Assembly (NCBI RefSeq): GCF_038007465.1
Contig: NZ_JBBOXF010000002.1
Span: forward strand, 124,001 to 188,000
Direction: 5' to 3'
DNA: 64,000 nt
DNA from: Sporosarcina sp. FSL K6-1508
Lineage (GTDB): Bacteria > Bacillota > Bacilli > Bacillales_A > Planococcaceae
Below, piece after piece: positions 52,022-61,423 of this stretch; the stretch's first letter is position 1, and the number at the start of each line of letters is the position of its first letter. The notes beneath the pieces are model-generated. The model searched no databases. It was not told where the DNA came from and saw nothing but the letters and a program-made list of their open reading frames with translations. Position numbers and translations under genes: made by a program.

Positions 52022-53050
52022 TTAATATGTCAGAAACCCTAAATACAAACAATTTTCTTCATAGTCGAAATACATTGCATACTTCACTGCATCATCGTCT
52101 GTGTTTGTAATCATTTGACCAGTTGTAACTACTTGGTTATGCATTGCTATAAGGTCAGCTAGTGAAACCTGTAAAATTTTTGCTTGATTTTTTAGATAGA
52201 CACCCTTTGAGGACTTTATGTTTGTTGTCGATGTTGTTCGATTTAATCCATTTTGAACAAAATAAGTATTAAATTCCTTCTTCATGTTCTTAGAAAATGT
52301 CATTCTATCTGTCTGTCCTGCCGGTAAAGGTACATCAGTTCCATGAGCATAGCGGAACATTACTAACTCACTAAGAATTTGTTCATTCGTTAAAGCATTC
52401 AATTCTGCTTCTGTCATTGAATTTAAATCTAAAGGTTCATTCACTTGATTCATCGCCCGATACATAAACACCGCATAATGCGCCCGTGTTAGTGGAGCGT
52501 TCGGTTTAAAAAGACCGTTATCACCGGTAGTTATTTCATTAGCGTAAATTGCGCTCACATAATCATAAGCCGAATGATTTTTAGGGACATCTGGGAAATC
52601 CTTACTCGCTTTTCCTTTTAAATCAAAAGCAATTGCCAATATTTTAGCCATTTCAGCGCGAGTAATCGGTTGATTCGGATTGATGTTCCCCTTTGCATCG
52701 GCTACAAAAATACCGGCTTGTTGCAACTTCTTAATATCATTGAAATTAGGATTACTTTCAGATACATCTTTAAACTTCACGAACGGCTTAACAGCAGGCA
52801 GTTTCTTTGTCCGACTTATAAGTGCCGCCGCATGTTTACGACTAATACTTTCATTAGCACGAAATGTTCCATCTTCAAAGCCACTGACAATCCCTTGCTC
52901 ACGCATCGTATGTATGATGTCGTAATAAGGGCTTTTAGTAGTGACATCTTTAAACGGCGTCTTCACGGCAGCACCTGCCTGTACAGGTACAATAATTGCT
53001 GGAGTAATGACTGTGAAAGCAAGTGTTGCAAGTAATAATTTTCTATTCAT
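52022..53050 (-). CDS. S-layer homology (SLH) domain protein
   Basis: 342 residues. Signal peptide 1-28. Three SLH repeats: FKDVTTKSPYYDIIHTM...GFEDGTFRANESISRKHAA; FKDVSESNPNFNDI...; FPDVPKNHSAYDYV...PNAPLTRAHYAVF. SLH domains anchor proteins to pyruvylated cell-wall polysaccharide. The C-terminal 130 residues are unrecognised. GAAGGAGGAACAACAA precedes the ATG. Divergent from an RHH regulator gene with palindromes in between. Confidence 0.9.
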   Translation of the reverse strand: MNRKLLLATLAFTVITPAIIVPVQAGAAVKTPFKDVTTKSPYYDIIHTMREQGIVSGFEDGTFRANESISRKHAAALISRTKKLPAVKPFVKFKDVSESNPNFNDIKKLQQAGIFVADAKGNINPNQPITRAEMAKILAIAFDLKGKASKDFPDVPKNHSAYDYVSAIYANEITTGDNGLFKPNAPLTRAHYAVFMYRAMNQVNEPLDLNSMTEAELNALTNEQILSELVMFRYAHGTDVPLPAGQTDRMTFSKNMKKEFNTYFVQNGLNRTTSTTNIKSSKGVYLKNQAKILQVSLADLIAMHNQVVTTGQMITNTDDDAVKYAMYFDYEENCLYLGFLTY

Positions 53051-53113
53051 TTGTTGTTCCTCCTTCGATTGTCAAGGGAAAATCCCTTAATACCATCTTC
53101 TCATAATCCCCCT

Positions 53114-53151
53114 AAAAGTGCAAGCACATGCATGCACTTGCTTGCACTTTT
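53114..53151. promoter_or_regulatory. Palindromic operator between the SLH and RHH genes
   Basis: AAAAGTGCAAGCA (53114-53126) and TGCTTGCACTTTT (53139-53151) form outer arms; the middle has CATGCATG and CACTTG. Ribbon-helix-helix repressors bind such stacked short repeats. Confidence 0.65.
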
Positions 53152-53193
53152 ATTTCATGATAATATTGTGAAAAGAAGAGGTGAAAAATCTGT

Positions 53194-53373
53194 ATGGCAA
53201 AGAAAAAAGATACATTAGTCAATCGGACACGATTGTCGAATTCAATTCGAAATGACTTAAACGATGCATTCAACCAGCTAACAAAAGATACAAACATTAC
53301 TAAATCTAAATTGTTGGATCAAGCAATCGAACTCTTGTTGAAAGAACACAATCGACCAATCCATAAAGATTAA
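53194..53373 (+). CDS. Ribbon-helix-helix (CopG/Arc-like) regulator
   Basis: 59 residues. N-terminal strand VNRTRLSNSIRNDLNDAF and helices with ITKSKLLDQAIELLLK: the RHH pattern. GAGGTGAAAAATCTGT precedes the ATG. It probably binds the palindrome upstream, repressing itself and the SLH gene. Not on any longer frame. Confidence 0.75.
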   Translation: MAKKKDTLVNRTRLSNSIRNDLNDAFNQLTKDTNITKSKLLDQAIELLLKEHNRPIHKD

Positions 53374-53405
53374 CTTTGATATCTCTTCAATCACCTTCGC
53401 TTTTT

Positions 53406-53490
53406 TACGCCAAATAAACAAAAAAAAACCCACACAAAAGCCCTGTATATACAACAGGTTTTCGCGTGAGGGTATTCCTCTTTTGGCGTA
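53406..53490. repeat. Extended structured hairpin
   Basis: Outer arms TACGCCAAA / TTTGGCGTA (53406-53414, 53482-53490), inner ACCCACAC / GCGTGAGGGT-like and CCTGT / ACAGG pairs. Looks like a folded RNA or terminator; no clear T-run on the plus strand, T5 on the right. Confidence 0.5.
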
Positions 53491-53593
53491 TGTATTTTTC
53501 ATATATTAACTATTTACGCTACTATCATACCATATTGAAACAAATGTGCAAAGACTCATTTAGTTGATTGAAAGGGATAGTAAAACTGATAGG

Positions 53594-53622
53594 TAGACAG
53601 TAATTATTCGTTTTGTTATAAT
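53594..53622 (+). promoter_or_regulatory. Promoter of the antitoxin RNA
   Basis: TAGACA (53594-53599), 17-nt spacer, TATAAT (53617-53622). Start near 53629. Strong constitutive-type sequence. Confidence 0.72.
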
Positions 53623-53628
53623 TATCGT

Positions 53629-53776
53629 AGAAGCAGGATATATTAAAAAAGACCACAACGATGTTTGTCCATCGTTGCGGTACACATAATAGGCAGGTTC
53701 CCATAAGGGGATCAGCGTCACGCGATGAAATAATCCACCCGAGCCGTCAAACTCAAGGGTGGATTATTTCTTTTGT
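53629..53776 (+). ncRNA. Antisense antitoxin RNA (RatA-like)
   Basis: From the 53594 promoter to a hairpin/T-run (AATAATCCACCC / GGGTGGATTATTTCTTTT). It overlaps the 3' part and UTR of the convergent toxin mRNA, as RatA does with txpA. Contains ACCGCAACGATG hairpin serving as the toxin terminator in reverse. Mechanism: base pairing with the toxin mRNA. Confidence 0.65.
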
Positions 53777-53859
53777 GACATCGAGTACGACAGTGCAATC
53801 ACAGCTACGATTAGTGAAGCAAAACTAATCGCGATTACAAGCGTTTCAAATGTAGTCAC
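53764..53859 (-). CDS. Type I toxin, small holin-like peptide
   Basis: 31 residues: MTTFETLVIAISFASLIVAVIALS and a Lys-rich end KK. This is the usual TxpA/BsrG-type single-helix toxin of Firmicutes. GTG start with GAAGGGGGTGCTGCTGA upstream. The convergent RNA from 53629 covers its 3' end, giving a type I toxin-antitoxin (plasmid addiction) locus. Too short for many gene finders. Confidence 0.75.
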   Translation of the reverse strand: MTTFETLVIAISFASLIVAVIALSYSMSQKK

Positions 53860-53978
53860 TCAGCAGCACCCCCTTCCGTCAAGGGATTTTCCATGACCGG
53901 AGCAAGCAACAGGATGCTGACCACCCTCAAAAACCTATTCTATTTATCAAGACCTAAATTGAAAAAAGTTGATAAATT

Positions 53979-54022
53979 AAAGGACATAACATATTTTATA
54001 TGACTAATATGTTATGTCCTTT
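53979..54022. terminator. Symmetric terminator
   Basis: AAAGGACATAACATATT / AATATGTTATGTCCTTT with a 10-nt loop; may serve both strands. Confidence 0.8.
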
Positions 54023-54077
54023 CTTCTTAAACTAAAGCACCCGTTAGTACAATAAGAATAAAGCAATTAGTAACACA

Positions 54078-54437
54078 TTATTTTAATGTGTTAGTTTTTC
54101 TGTCTATTAGATGTTTAGCTAAATCTGCGTTGGCTCTTCCATCTCCAGCAGTGACTTTCCAACCAAATATGTTATTTTGGATTTTCACGTTAGAAGTCGT
54201 ATTAATAATATCTGAACCATTTGTTCTTAATAGCAAATAATAAGTATTAGAAATGTCTGTTTCTACAACATCTATTAGCTGTGTAGAATCATTATCAAAC
54301 ACTTTTGTTATATATTTTTCAATTGCTTCGTCACGAGTTGATAAGTGAGTCGAATATTGATTAATACAAAAAGAAATAATGATTATGAACCCGATTGAAA
54401 AAAAATAAATCAATAATTTTTTATACTTATTTTTCAA
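54078..54437 (-). CDS. Membrane-anchored hypothetical protein (119 aa)
   Basis: One N-terminal helix (LLIYFFSIGFIIIISFCI), then an external domain (RDEAIEKYITKVFDND..., VETDISNTYYLLL). TTG start after GAGGAGGGGCAAC. No family. Confidence 0.65.
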   Translation of the reverse strand: MKNKYKKLLIYFFSIGFIIIISFCINQYSTHLSTRDEAIEKYITKVFDNDSTQLIDVVETDISNTYYLLLRTNGSDIINTTSNVKIQNNIFGWKVTAGDGRANADLAKHLIDRKTNTLK

Positions 54438-54737
54438 GTTGCCCCTCCTCTTTTACTATCTTAGAAACTAATTATAAACCCTACATAAAATACCTGCTTG
54501 TTCAACTAACCTGCCCCGTTAGTTTAAGTGTATTTCTTCACAATCTTTATATTTATTTTAACATAAATATCCAGTTGAACTAAACTAATTTTATTAGATT
54601 TAGGGCAGGCGTCATCATATCATTTTACGATAAATAAACCTTTCCCCTTAACATAGCACAAATAAAAAATAAACTCGTTCATTTGAGCGAGTTTATTTGG
54701 CTTAATGATTATATGGTTTGTTGGTGTTAGAACCATT
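54438..54737. other. Intergenic space at the Tn554-side junction
   Basis: No ORF with a site. Holds a terminator (54666-54700: AATAAACTCG / CGAGTTTATT). The left boundary of the Tn554-type element is somewhere near 54700-54800 and not resolved. Confidence 0.4.
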
Positions 54738-54796
54738 CATAAATCTCTCTTCAACCAACCTTCTTCGTAGTTGAAGAGGAAAGAGAGGGACGTTAT
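54738..54796 (-). terminator. Hairpin after tnpC
   Basis: CTCTCTTTCCTCTTCAAC and GTTGGTTGAAGAGAG arms (minus strand), mismatched in the middle; typical of the 3' end of a Tn554-type operon. Confidence 0.55.
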
Positions 54797-54811
54797 TCTA
54801 ACAGTTAGCTA

Positions 54812-55201
54812 CTACAACTTTTTATAAACTTCTGCGTAAGCTACCTTCAGTTGCTCTCTTAATTGTTTGTTTTCTTCCCCCAATTTTTTGTTCTTCCTTT
54901 TTAGGGAATCGATAAGGGCATCTTTATTGTTTTCATTCATTTCTCGCTTTACTTGTTTCATTGTAGGCACTTGTGATTGTTGGTTTCGTAATGTTTCAAT
55001 TCTTGAGCGAAAATCCTTGTTATTATAGAGCGTTGCTTTTGATACACCAGCTTCACTGGATACGCTGTTAAAATTTATTCTTTCATTGGCTCGTATGAGC
55101 CTTTTAATGGCTTCATCTACTTTCTGATGGGTGTTTGCTCTCCGATGAGCGTGAATAGCTTTTAAATGTCCTCTACGGTCATAGTTAACTATTGGAACCA
55201 C
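54812..55201 (-). CDS. tnpC: Tn554 TnpC-type accessory protein
   Basis: 129 residues. HTH-like NFNSVSSEAGVSKATLYNNKDF near 45-65, then a coiled-coil (KRKNKKLGEENKQLREQL). TnpC aids site and orientation choice of Tn554. Overlaps tnpB by 17 bp. GTG start. Confidence 0.88.
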   Translation of the reverse strand: MVPIVNYDRRGHLKAIHAHRRANTHQKVDEAIKRLIRANERINFNSVSSEAGVSKATLYNNKDFRSRIETLRNQQSQVPTMKQVKREMNENNKDALIDSLKRKNKKLGEENKQLREQLKVAYAEVYKKL

Positions 55202-57299
55202 CTTGCTTTCTCTTGATTCGTTCTAATCGTCCAAAAATGATGTTGCCTTCTTTAATTGTATTTAAAATTTTTTCATACCGTTCTAAATTCCTTATATTCT
55301 TTTCGGCAATGTCATTTCTTCCACGTTGTTCTAAGGTTTCTATCGTTTTTGTTGTTGTCTTGATTAATAGTTCATACTTTTGTAAATCCAACTCAGAAAA
55401 ACCGATACCTAAGTCCTTACAGGGACTTCCACCGTTACACGTTAAACATGGTGGTTCCGCTGCATAAGGACAATTTCCATTGATTCGTGCATGGCAGGTT
55501 CCATATGGATTGTCTATCGCATTTAATTTTTGATCTTGCCACAATGTTTCTAAAATATCCGATGGAATATCTTCATTAGGTCTTATTTCTTGAACCTCAC
55601 CATTTAGATCAAAGCTGAATACTCCTTGCTTGATGGCAGCTTCAAAGGCTTTACGTTTTGTATTATCAAGTAATTTAGCGTATCTCATTGTCATTTCAGG
55701 AGAAGCATGTGCTAATAACTCTTGAACCGTTAAAATATCTGCACCACTGTTTAACAATTTAACCGCGTAGGTGTGGCGAAATTGATGCGTTTTGAAGTGA
55801 AATACATTACCGTTCTCATCTTTAATTTCTTTGTTTCTTGCCAATAAATTCAATTGTAGCTGAATCCAATTTTGGCTATAAGGTTTTCCTTTTCGAGAAC
55901 CATAATAACGAACAAAAATATATTTTTCAGGATTATTGTCGTCGTTGCTATTTTGAATAGATTTTTCTATTAACACCGCCAAAATATTGGCTAATTCATC
56001 ATCGATTGGGACACGATGTCCTACTACATACGTTTTTTTGATATCCGTCTCAATATAATATTTACCATTCAATTGAACTAAACAATCATGGGTTAGTTGC
56101 AATACATCTGAAATTCGTAATCCAGTCTTAAATACTACCCATACTACAGGTTGAACATCACTATGGAGTGCATTAATATGGGTGAATAGTTTTTCTAACA
56201 CATAATCCGGAATATAGTTAATCTGGTCAATAGATTTCTTTTTTTGCTTTGGTTTGTCCTCTGGGAATATTAATAATTTCACAGGCTTTTTAGGAGCGAT
56301 TTCATACTGATATCTTTGAATATCATCTAAGAATTTTTGTATAAAGACCAAACTCATGGAAATATATGCTTCGGGGTTTGCATTTTTTTGTTTTAATTTG
56401 TGTTTTGCGTATTCGTGTAACCATTGGATATATTTCTCCACATGTGACCGTTTTAATTGTGTCAAATCATTCCATGTGGTCTCTAATGATAAAATAAATG
56501 TAATAAATTGTTCTATGTGTTTCATATAGTTTTGTGCTGAGCTCCAAGAAAAATTATTTTTGCTGAGTAACCGTTGTCTTATATACTTTTTTACATGTTC
56601 TCGAATAAACTGGTGCTCAATTTTTTCGAAATCTATAATGTACTTGGTTGAACTCTTGCTGTACTCTACCCCATATTTTTGATTTAAGTTTCTTACATCC
56701 CAACGATCTTTTTCCCACTCCTCACGAGTATCTGTTAAATGAATTAAGTATGAATGCATCAAGTATAAAAAGTTTGCAATTGCTGTTTTATGTGTGTATT
56801 CACCATAAAAAAGACTTTGTTGAATGCTATGTATTTTTATCCCATTTTCAGACAACCAAAATAGCCATTCTCGTTCTACATTATTTATATCTAAAGAAAG
56901 CAAGGAACTTATATCAGGATGCTTTTCATTAAGAAACTTTGTTAATTTTCTAAGATTGCGGGCTCGTCTAACAAAAGCACTTATCAAAGTCCAATCGTCT
57001 CGAAATAACCTGTTGTACCAAACATATTTAAGTTCCAAGTTTATAGAAGAGCTTACACTTTCAAATTGAATGTTTTTATTCATATATGCATAAGTTGCAA
57101 ATTGTTCGCTAAAGTTTGGGATTGTTCCAATAAAACTGACATTCCATGTATTATTTACTAAGAAGTATGGGTTTTTCACAACATTTTTCGTAAGCGACCC
57201 ATCTTTGTGAATGATTTTTTCAGTATAGGTCGATAATTCTTGCTGTAATCGTTCATGAAAGCCTAATTCGACATTGGTACGTTGTTGATTAATTTTCAT
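55185..57299 (-). CDS. tnpB: Tn554 TnpB-type tyrosine recombinase
   Basis: 704 residues. C-terminal integrase domain with R (TGLRISDVL), HQFRHTYA and LLAHASPEMTMRYA, giving R-H-R-H-Y with Tyr near the end of the domain. A zinc-type CHARINGNC...CLTCNGGSPC knot follows at about 620. Larger than TnpA, as in Tn554. Overlaps tnpA and tnpC. Confidence 0.92.
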   Translation of the reverse strand: MKINQQRTNVELGFHERLQQELSTYTEKIIHKDGSLTKNVVKNPYFLVNNTWNVSFIGTIPNFSEQFATYAYMNKNIQFESVSSSINLELKYVWYNRLFRDDWTLISAFVRRARNLRKLTKFLNEKHPDISSLLSLDINNVEREWLFWLSENGIKIHSIQQSLFYGEYTHKTAIANFLYLMHSYLIHLTDTREEWEKDRWDVRNLNQKYGVEYSKSSTKYIIDFEKIEHQFIREHVKKYIRQRLLSKNNFSWSSAQNYMKHIEQFITFILSLETTWNDLTQLKRSHVEKYIQWLHEYAKHKLKQKNANPEAYISMSLVFIQKFLDDIQRYQYEIAPKKPVKLLIFPEDKPKQKKKSIDQINYIPDYVLEKLFTHINALHSDVQPVVWVVFKTGLRISDVLQLTHDCLVQLNGKYYIETDIKKTYVVGHRVPIDDELANILAVLIEKSIQNSNDDNNPEKYIFVRYYGSRKGKPYSQNWIQLQLNLLARNKEIKDENGNVFHFKTHQFRHTYAVKLLNSGADILTVQELLAHASPEMTMRYAKLLDNTKRKAFEAAIKQGVFSFDLNGEVQEIRPNEDIPSDILETLWQDQKLNAIDNPYGTCHARINGNCPYAAEPPCLTCNGGSPCKDLGIGFSELDLQKYELLIKTTTKTIETLEQRGRNDIAEKNIRNLERYEKILNTIKEGNIIFGRLERIKRKQGGSNS

Positions 57300-58437
57300 T
57301 CTCTTGATCCACTCCAGATATATTTTTCAAATGAAATGCATGTTCAGCCTTTTCCCAATTCTCTCGAATTTCTTCATCTGAAGGATGGAGGTATAAGTTC
57401 ATTGTAGTTTGAATTTGAGAATGCCCTAATCGTTCTTGTACTTGTTTAATGTTTTTTGTTTGTTGGTAATACATGGTGGCATGAGTATGTCGTAAAAGGT
57501 GGGGGTGTACATTCAACCCAGTTTTCTTTCTTAATCGCTTAAATAAGGATTCTACATCGCTATATGTCATTGGCTGCCCTACATTTTCACCACGTAATTT
57601 GATAAATACAAAATTTGTATCTAAGTCCAATTCATCGACTACGACATACAAGAAATCATCTAATAAATCCATTAAGCCTTGGGAAACAAAAATTTCTCGT
57701 TCTCCTGTTTTTAGTTTAGCGCCATTTTCAAGTTCCCCTCGATCAACTAAACGAATACGGTGCCCGTTCTTGTGGTGAAAAATAAAGTCTTCAATGAAAA
57801 GAGAGAGTGCTTCGCCGATTCGTAGTCCTGTTTCAAAAAGCAATTGGATTAAAAGTTGATCTCGGATATTGGTTGTAGCTTCCACCAATCGTTGCACTTC
57901 TTCTTTCGTTAATACTTTTAGTTTTTTCCTTGGTTCTTTTATTTTTAGAACATTACGATTGGAAGGCTTATTTTTATTTACATGATAAAGAAAATCCTTA
58001 TACCTTGTTTTTCCGCCTGTAGATATTTGCTTCATTAACTTATCAACCATATCGTTTTGAATCTCTTCATTTCGATACAAATAGTCATAAAAATTAGTGA
58101 TGACTGTAATTACTAGATTAATTGTTTTTTCTGTTTTCTTCGCTTTAACTGGTTTGAGGGGGGCGACGTTTATGTATTCACACGGATTTCTTAACCATGC
58201 CACAAACTCCACTAAATCCTCTAAGATAATCTGTCTGTAATCTTTCTTCTTCTCCTGTAAATACATAAAATATTGTTTTAAAGAGTAACAATAAGTCTTT
58301 TGTGTATTACTGCTTTTTCCTGTTATATCTAAAAATTTTAGATATTTCATGACAGGAATTACAGGAAACCCCTCCTGGTCTATAAATGTCAATCTAAACA
58401 TGTACAGTTTTGCTTGTTTAAGAATGTACAAAATCAC
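57289..58437 (-). CDS. tnpA: Tn554 TnpA-type tyrosine recombinase, 5' end altered by IS21
   Basis: 382 residues from GTG 58437. Catalytic TGLRIGEALSL, HLLRHTHA, LGHSQIQTTMNLY. The expected N-terminus is replaced: the first 12 codons are IS21 end sequence, and native-like FRLTFIDQEG begins only at 58401. An ATG at 58401 could give a shorter product. Several residues of the usual N-terminus are lost, so activity is uncertain. The GTG overlaps the IstB stop. Confidence 0.82.
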   Translation of the reverse strand: MILYILKQAKLYMFRLTFIDQEGFPVIPVMKYLKFLDITGKSSNTQKTYCYSLKQYFMYLQEKKKDYRQIILEDLVEFVAWLRNPCEYINVAPLKPVKAKKTEKTINLVITVITNFYDYLYRNEEIQNDMVDKLMKQISTGGKTRYKDFLYHVNKNKPSNRNVLKIKEPRKKLKVLTKEEVQRLVEATTNIRDQLLIQLLFETGLRIGEALSLFIEDFIFHHKNGHRIRLVDRGELENGAKLKTGEREIFVSQGLMDLLDDFLYVVVDELDLDTNFVFIKLRGENVGQPMTYSDVESLFKRLRKKTGLNVHPHLLRHTHATMYYQQTKNIKQVQERLGHSQIQTTMNLYLHPSDEEIRENWEKAEHAFHLKNISGVDQENEN

Positions 58438-59186
58438 TCATCTTCTTTTTTGAGGTGATCCTTTATTCTGTAGGATTGTCCAACGATACTTACAACTGTT
58501 GCGTGATGCAGAACACGATCCAATATGGCGTTCGCTAATTTGGTATCCTGGAAAACTTCATCCCATGCTTTGAAGTTAATATTCGTCGTTAAAATCGTAC
58601 TTTTTTTTTCATAACGCATATCAATGAGCTGGAAGAACATCTTCGCATCCTCTGCTTCAATTGGTAAGTAACCAATCTCATCAATAATCAATAGTCTATA
58701 CTTCGTATAATGCTTTAAACGGACTTCTAAGCGATTCTCTATCTTTGCACGCTTCAAGTTCTGGATTAAGTCGTGGCACTTTATAAAGTAAGTGCTGGTA
58801 CGTTTCTTTGCGGCCGCTATACCTATCGATGTCGCCAAATGAGTTTTGCCGACCCCGCTGGGGCCTAAAAATACAATGTTCTCTTGCGCCTCAAGGAAGC
58901 GTAATGAAATAAAATCTGAAATTTGCTGCTTATTTATACTTGGCTGAAATTCAAAATCAAATTCAGTGATTTCTTTTCGGTGTGGGAAGGCACCCACTTT
59001 AACCATTGAGTGAATCATATTTTGTTCTTTCACATCAATCTCATAATTTGTAAGTTTGACTAAAGTATCTATAAATGACAATTCGTTTTTAATGCTGAAG
59101 TCCACGACTTCTCCTAAATGTTGCGTCATTTGTTTCAGTTTTAAGTACTCTAAGTTTTGGATTAATTGCTGATAACTATTCTTCAT
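58434..59186 (-). CDS. istB: IS21 transposition helper ATPase IstB
   Basis: 250 residues. AAA+ domain: Walker A GPSGVGKTH, Walker B LLIIDEIG. Full length. ATG 59186 after GAGGTGTATAGCG; overlaps istA by 11 bp. Confidence 0.93.
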   Translation of the reverse strand: MKNSYQQLIQNLEYLKLKQMTQHLGEVVDFSIKNELSFIDTLVKLTNYEIDVKEQNMIHSMVKVGAFPHRKEITEFDFEFQPSINKQQISDFISLRFLEAQENIVFLGPSGVGKTHLATSIGIAAAKKRTSTYFIKCHDLIQNLKRAKIENRLEVRLKHYTKYRLLIIDEIGYLPIEAEDAKMFFQLIDMRYEKKSTILTTNINFKAWDEVFQDTKLANAILDRVLHHATVVSIVGQSYRIKDHLKKEDE

Positions 59187-60471
59187 CGCTATACACCTCA
59201 CCGATTGCTGCTAGATTTTGTTTGGCTAAAGCATCGATATCTGGATAATAGGGAATTGCTTTGGCTAGCGTATCTTTATAATGCGTCTCTTTATAATTTA
59301 ATTTCGATGTAGTTATCTGATGCTGCACAATTAATTCCGTGGTATAGTAGACAAATAACTGATCATCATATACTTGTAACCCGACCGTCTTCCCTTGATA
59401 TTTGGCTGGAACCGAATATTGGTTAGACTTGTAGGTAATCATGTTTGAAGCATTGACTTTTACAAGTGTGTGCTTGATTCTGTAAGAATCTTTTACTTTG
59501 TCCTGTGGTAGGGGGAGTAAGAGGTTCTTTTCTTGTTTGTGCGCAAATAGTGGTATCTTATTCGTCCCTTGATTGATACTTTGATTAATACGTGTACAGA
59601 GCTTCTGTATGAATTGATGTAACTCTTCATAGTTGAATTTCCCCTGATAAGCATGAATCTCATCCAACAGCTTCATAGGTGCTTCTACTTTGCCTTTTGT
59701 TCTAGGTCTTCCTGCAACACAAGGTTGGACTTTGAAGCCGAAATCCTTCGCGAATTGAGTAAACTTGTTATTCACAACTCCCTTGAAATAATCTGTTCTT
59801 GCCTCATCCATTACGGTTTTCATATTGTCTGTCACAATCACTTTTGGTACGCCTCCAAATACTTCAAACGCTTCTGTCATAAATGACAATAAGACACTTT
59901 GAGATTTTGAAATACTTAGATGAAAGGCTCTAAATCTTGAATAAGAAAGTAGGAGCACTGCCACATTCACATAGATAATTTCACCATCTTTCATTTCATA
60001 GCGAATACTCTCTTTCCAATCCAGCTGTGCTTGTTCACCAGGTTTCGTTTCATAACGAATCCCAGATGAAGCACTTGATGTTGTACGCTTTCCATCATCA
60101 AAGTAGGCCTTGAATTCTGGTTTTCGATTTATATATGCACGGAAAGCAGATTGCGAACACTGTAGATCATGATTATCCGTAAGATATTGCCATAAAACTC
60201 GCTTGTAATAAAAGATTTGTTTGGAATCGGTGGATAAAAGTAACGCGATGACTTCATAGTATTGGTCAATTTTAGAAGCTTTATTTCTAGTTTCCTTTGG
60301 TGTGAAACCGTTTAAATATTTTTCAATCGTTCGACGATCTACATTTAATTCTCTAGCCAACCGGCTTTTATTTATTTTCATTTTTAAATTCCCCATTAGT
60401 TGCTGTAGTTTTGGTAGATCGAAAAGATTCTTCACTTCAATTTCCGTCTGAATATCTAGCTGCAAATACAC
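59176..60471 (-). CDS. istA: IS21 transposase IstA
   Basis: 431 residues. HTH at the N-terminus (SRLARELNVDRRTIEKYLNG). DDE: QLDWKE, VTDNMKT, KVEAPMKLLDE. Full length, no frameshift. GTG 60471 after AGAGGTGATTGGT is the better start; an ATG at 60519 lies in the terminal repeat. Confidence 0.92.
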   Translation of the reverse strand: MYLQLDIQTEIEVKNLFDLPKLQQLMGNLKMKINKSRLARELNVDRRTIEKYLNGFTPKETRNKASKIDQYYEVIALLLSTDSKQIFYYKRVLWQYLTDNHDLQCSQSAFRAYINRKPEFKAYFDDGKRTTSSASSGIRYETKPGEQAQLDWKESIRYEMKDGEIIYVNVAVLLLSYSRFRAFHLSISKSQSVLLSFMTEAFEVFGGVPKVIVTDNMKTVMDEARTDYFKGVVNNKFTQFAKDFGFKVQPCVAGRPRTKGKVEAPMKLLDEIHAYQGKFNYEELHQFIQKLCTRINQSINQGTNKIPLFAHKQEKNLLLPLPQDKVKDSYRIKHTLVKVNASNMITYKSNQYSVPAKYQGKTVGLQVYDDQLFVYYTTELIVQHQITTSKLNYKETHYKDTLAKAIPYYPDIDALAKQNLAAIGEVYSDEE

Positions 60472-60542
60472 ACCAATCACCTCTTGATTAGTATGAAGAA
60501 GTGACTCGGATATGTACATATCTATTCAAGCACTTATGTACA

Positions 60543-61255
60543 TATTTAGACTATCATTTATACCTGGTCTACTAATATGTATCTTTTGCTGTTATTCTTT
60601 AAGAGGACTTCTTGTACTCTCATAGAGCTGCACCCCCAAAACTATTTCTTATACGATCAGTGTAAAATATCTCTCTACACCTCCCACTGCGGGCTATGTC
60701 CCCACATTATAAAAACATGACCTTCTTACATAACATATTAGACATATTAGACCAAATTTTAAATACCTAAATAACAATTCAAATATGTATGTAAAAAGAG
60801 GATATATGCTTATATATTAAACATAGTATCCTCTAATAATTATAGTATAGTTAATTCTATCTATCCAAATCTAAGGGGAAGCACCCTCTAGGGCTTGATG
60901 GTAATCGGCTCTCGCCACCCTGTTACTAAGAAAGCCTGTCCTTCAATGTATTTCAAATTTAATTCCAAAGTTGGGTGTACTTCGATTTCCTGTTGAAAAT
61001 CTTTCTTTAAAACCTCTAATTTTGAAAGTGCATACCTCCATTAGATGTAATATTTTATTGTGTTCTCTTTCATTTATATTTATTATTTGTGTATAGGGTA
61101 TCTCTAACTTCTTCGCTATTTGAATTAAATCGGTTTTTTTATTATGATATTCAGTTCTCTAGATTTGACATTTTATCTATTGAGCAAATCCCGGTTTTTT
61201 CTGTTCATTCATTGAAAAAAGTCGAAACAGTCAAAACGGACAGAGTGTAGAATCT
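60543..61255. other. Decayed region right of IS21 element 1
   Basis: No intact gene. Hairpin AAGAGGATAT...ATCCTCTT near 60797-60836. Contains the coding remnant listed at 60888. Confidence 0.45.
60888..61034 (-). pseudogene. Coding remnant, start lost
   Basis: Reads LSKLEVLKKDFQQEIEVHPT..., ending WREPITIKP-stop. No start codon; GGAGG precedes a CTT codon. Probably a truncated or mutated small gene. Confidence 0.42.
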
Positions 61256-61423
61256 TTAAAAAATAAAGATGAGGCAACTGTTACTTGGAGGCAAATAATA
61301 ATGCACATCGGTTTTTTTGTTCTCGCTGGAACCTTTTTTATGCATAATCTTCAGCATTGCATTTTTAACGCACATATAAACGATGAGGTTGAATTGTTCA
61401 AGCGGTAAAACGAGCTTTTGCGA
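61256..61423 (-). pseudogene. Coding remnant (56 codons), start lost
   Basis: In frame after a TGA: QKLVLPLEQFNLIVYMCVKNAMLKIMHKK..., no start codon. A nearby scrap (VQLAIFLEKHGVRYVI) at 61480-61530 may belong to the same lost gene. Confidence 0.4.

Larger units (their letters stand above)
54738..58401 (-). mobile_element. Tn554-family transposon core (tnpABC)
   Basis: tnpA, tnpB and tnpC in the canonical order, overlapping each other by 11 and 17 bp. Tn554-type elements move by two tyrosine recombinases plus TnpC and lack terminal repeats. No resistance cargo gene in the window. The 5' end of tnpA is altered by the IS21 insertion at 58401. Boundaries unresolved. Confidence 0.8.
58401..60542 (-). 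mobile_element. IS21-family element 1
   Basis: istA and istB with ends TGTACA (58401-58406; complement at 60537-60542). Inner copies of TGTACA about 25 bp inside each end. The outer flanks also match inversely for about 24 bp, so the true ends may be further out. No target duplication seen at the minimal ends. Confidence 0.72.

Noticed and set aside
53278..53502. Minus-strand ORF over the RHH gene
   Set aside because: Antisense to a supported plus-strand RHH gene and crossing a structured hairpin.
54438..54737. tRNA or attachment site next to Tn554
   Set aside because: No cloverleaf or CCA end; Tn554-type elements insert in genes rather than tRNA and leave no duplications that I can see here.
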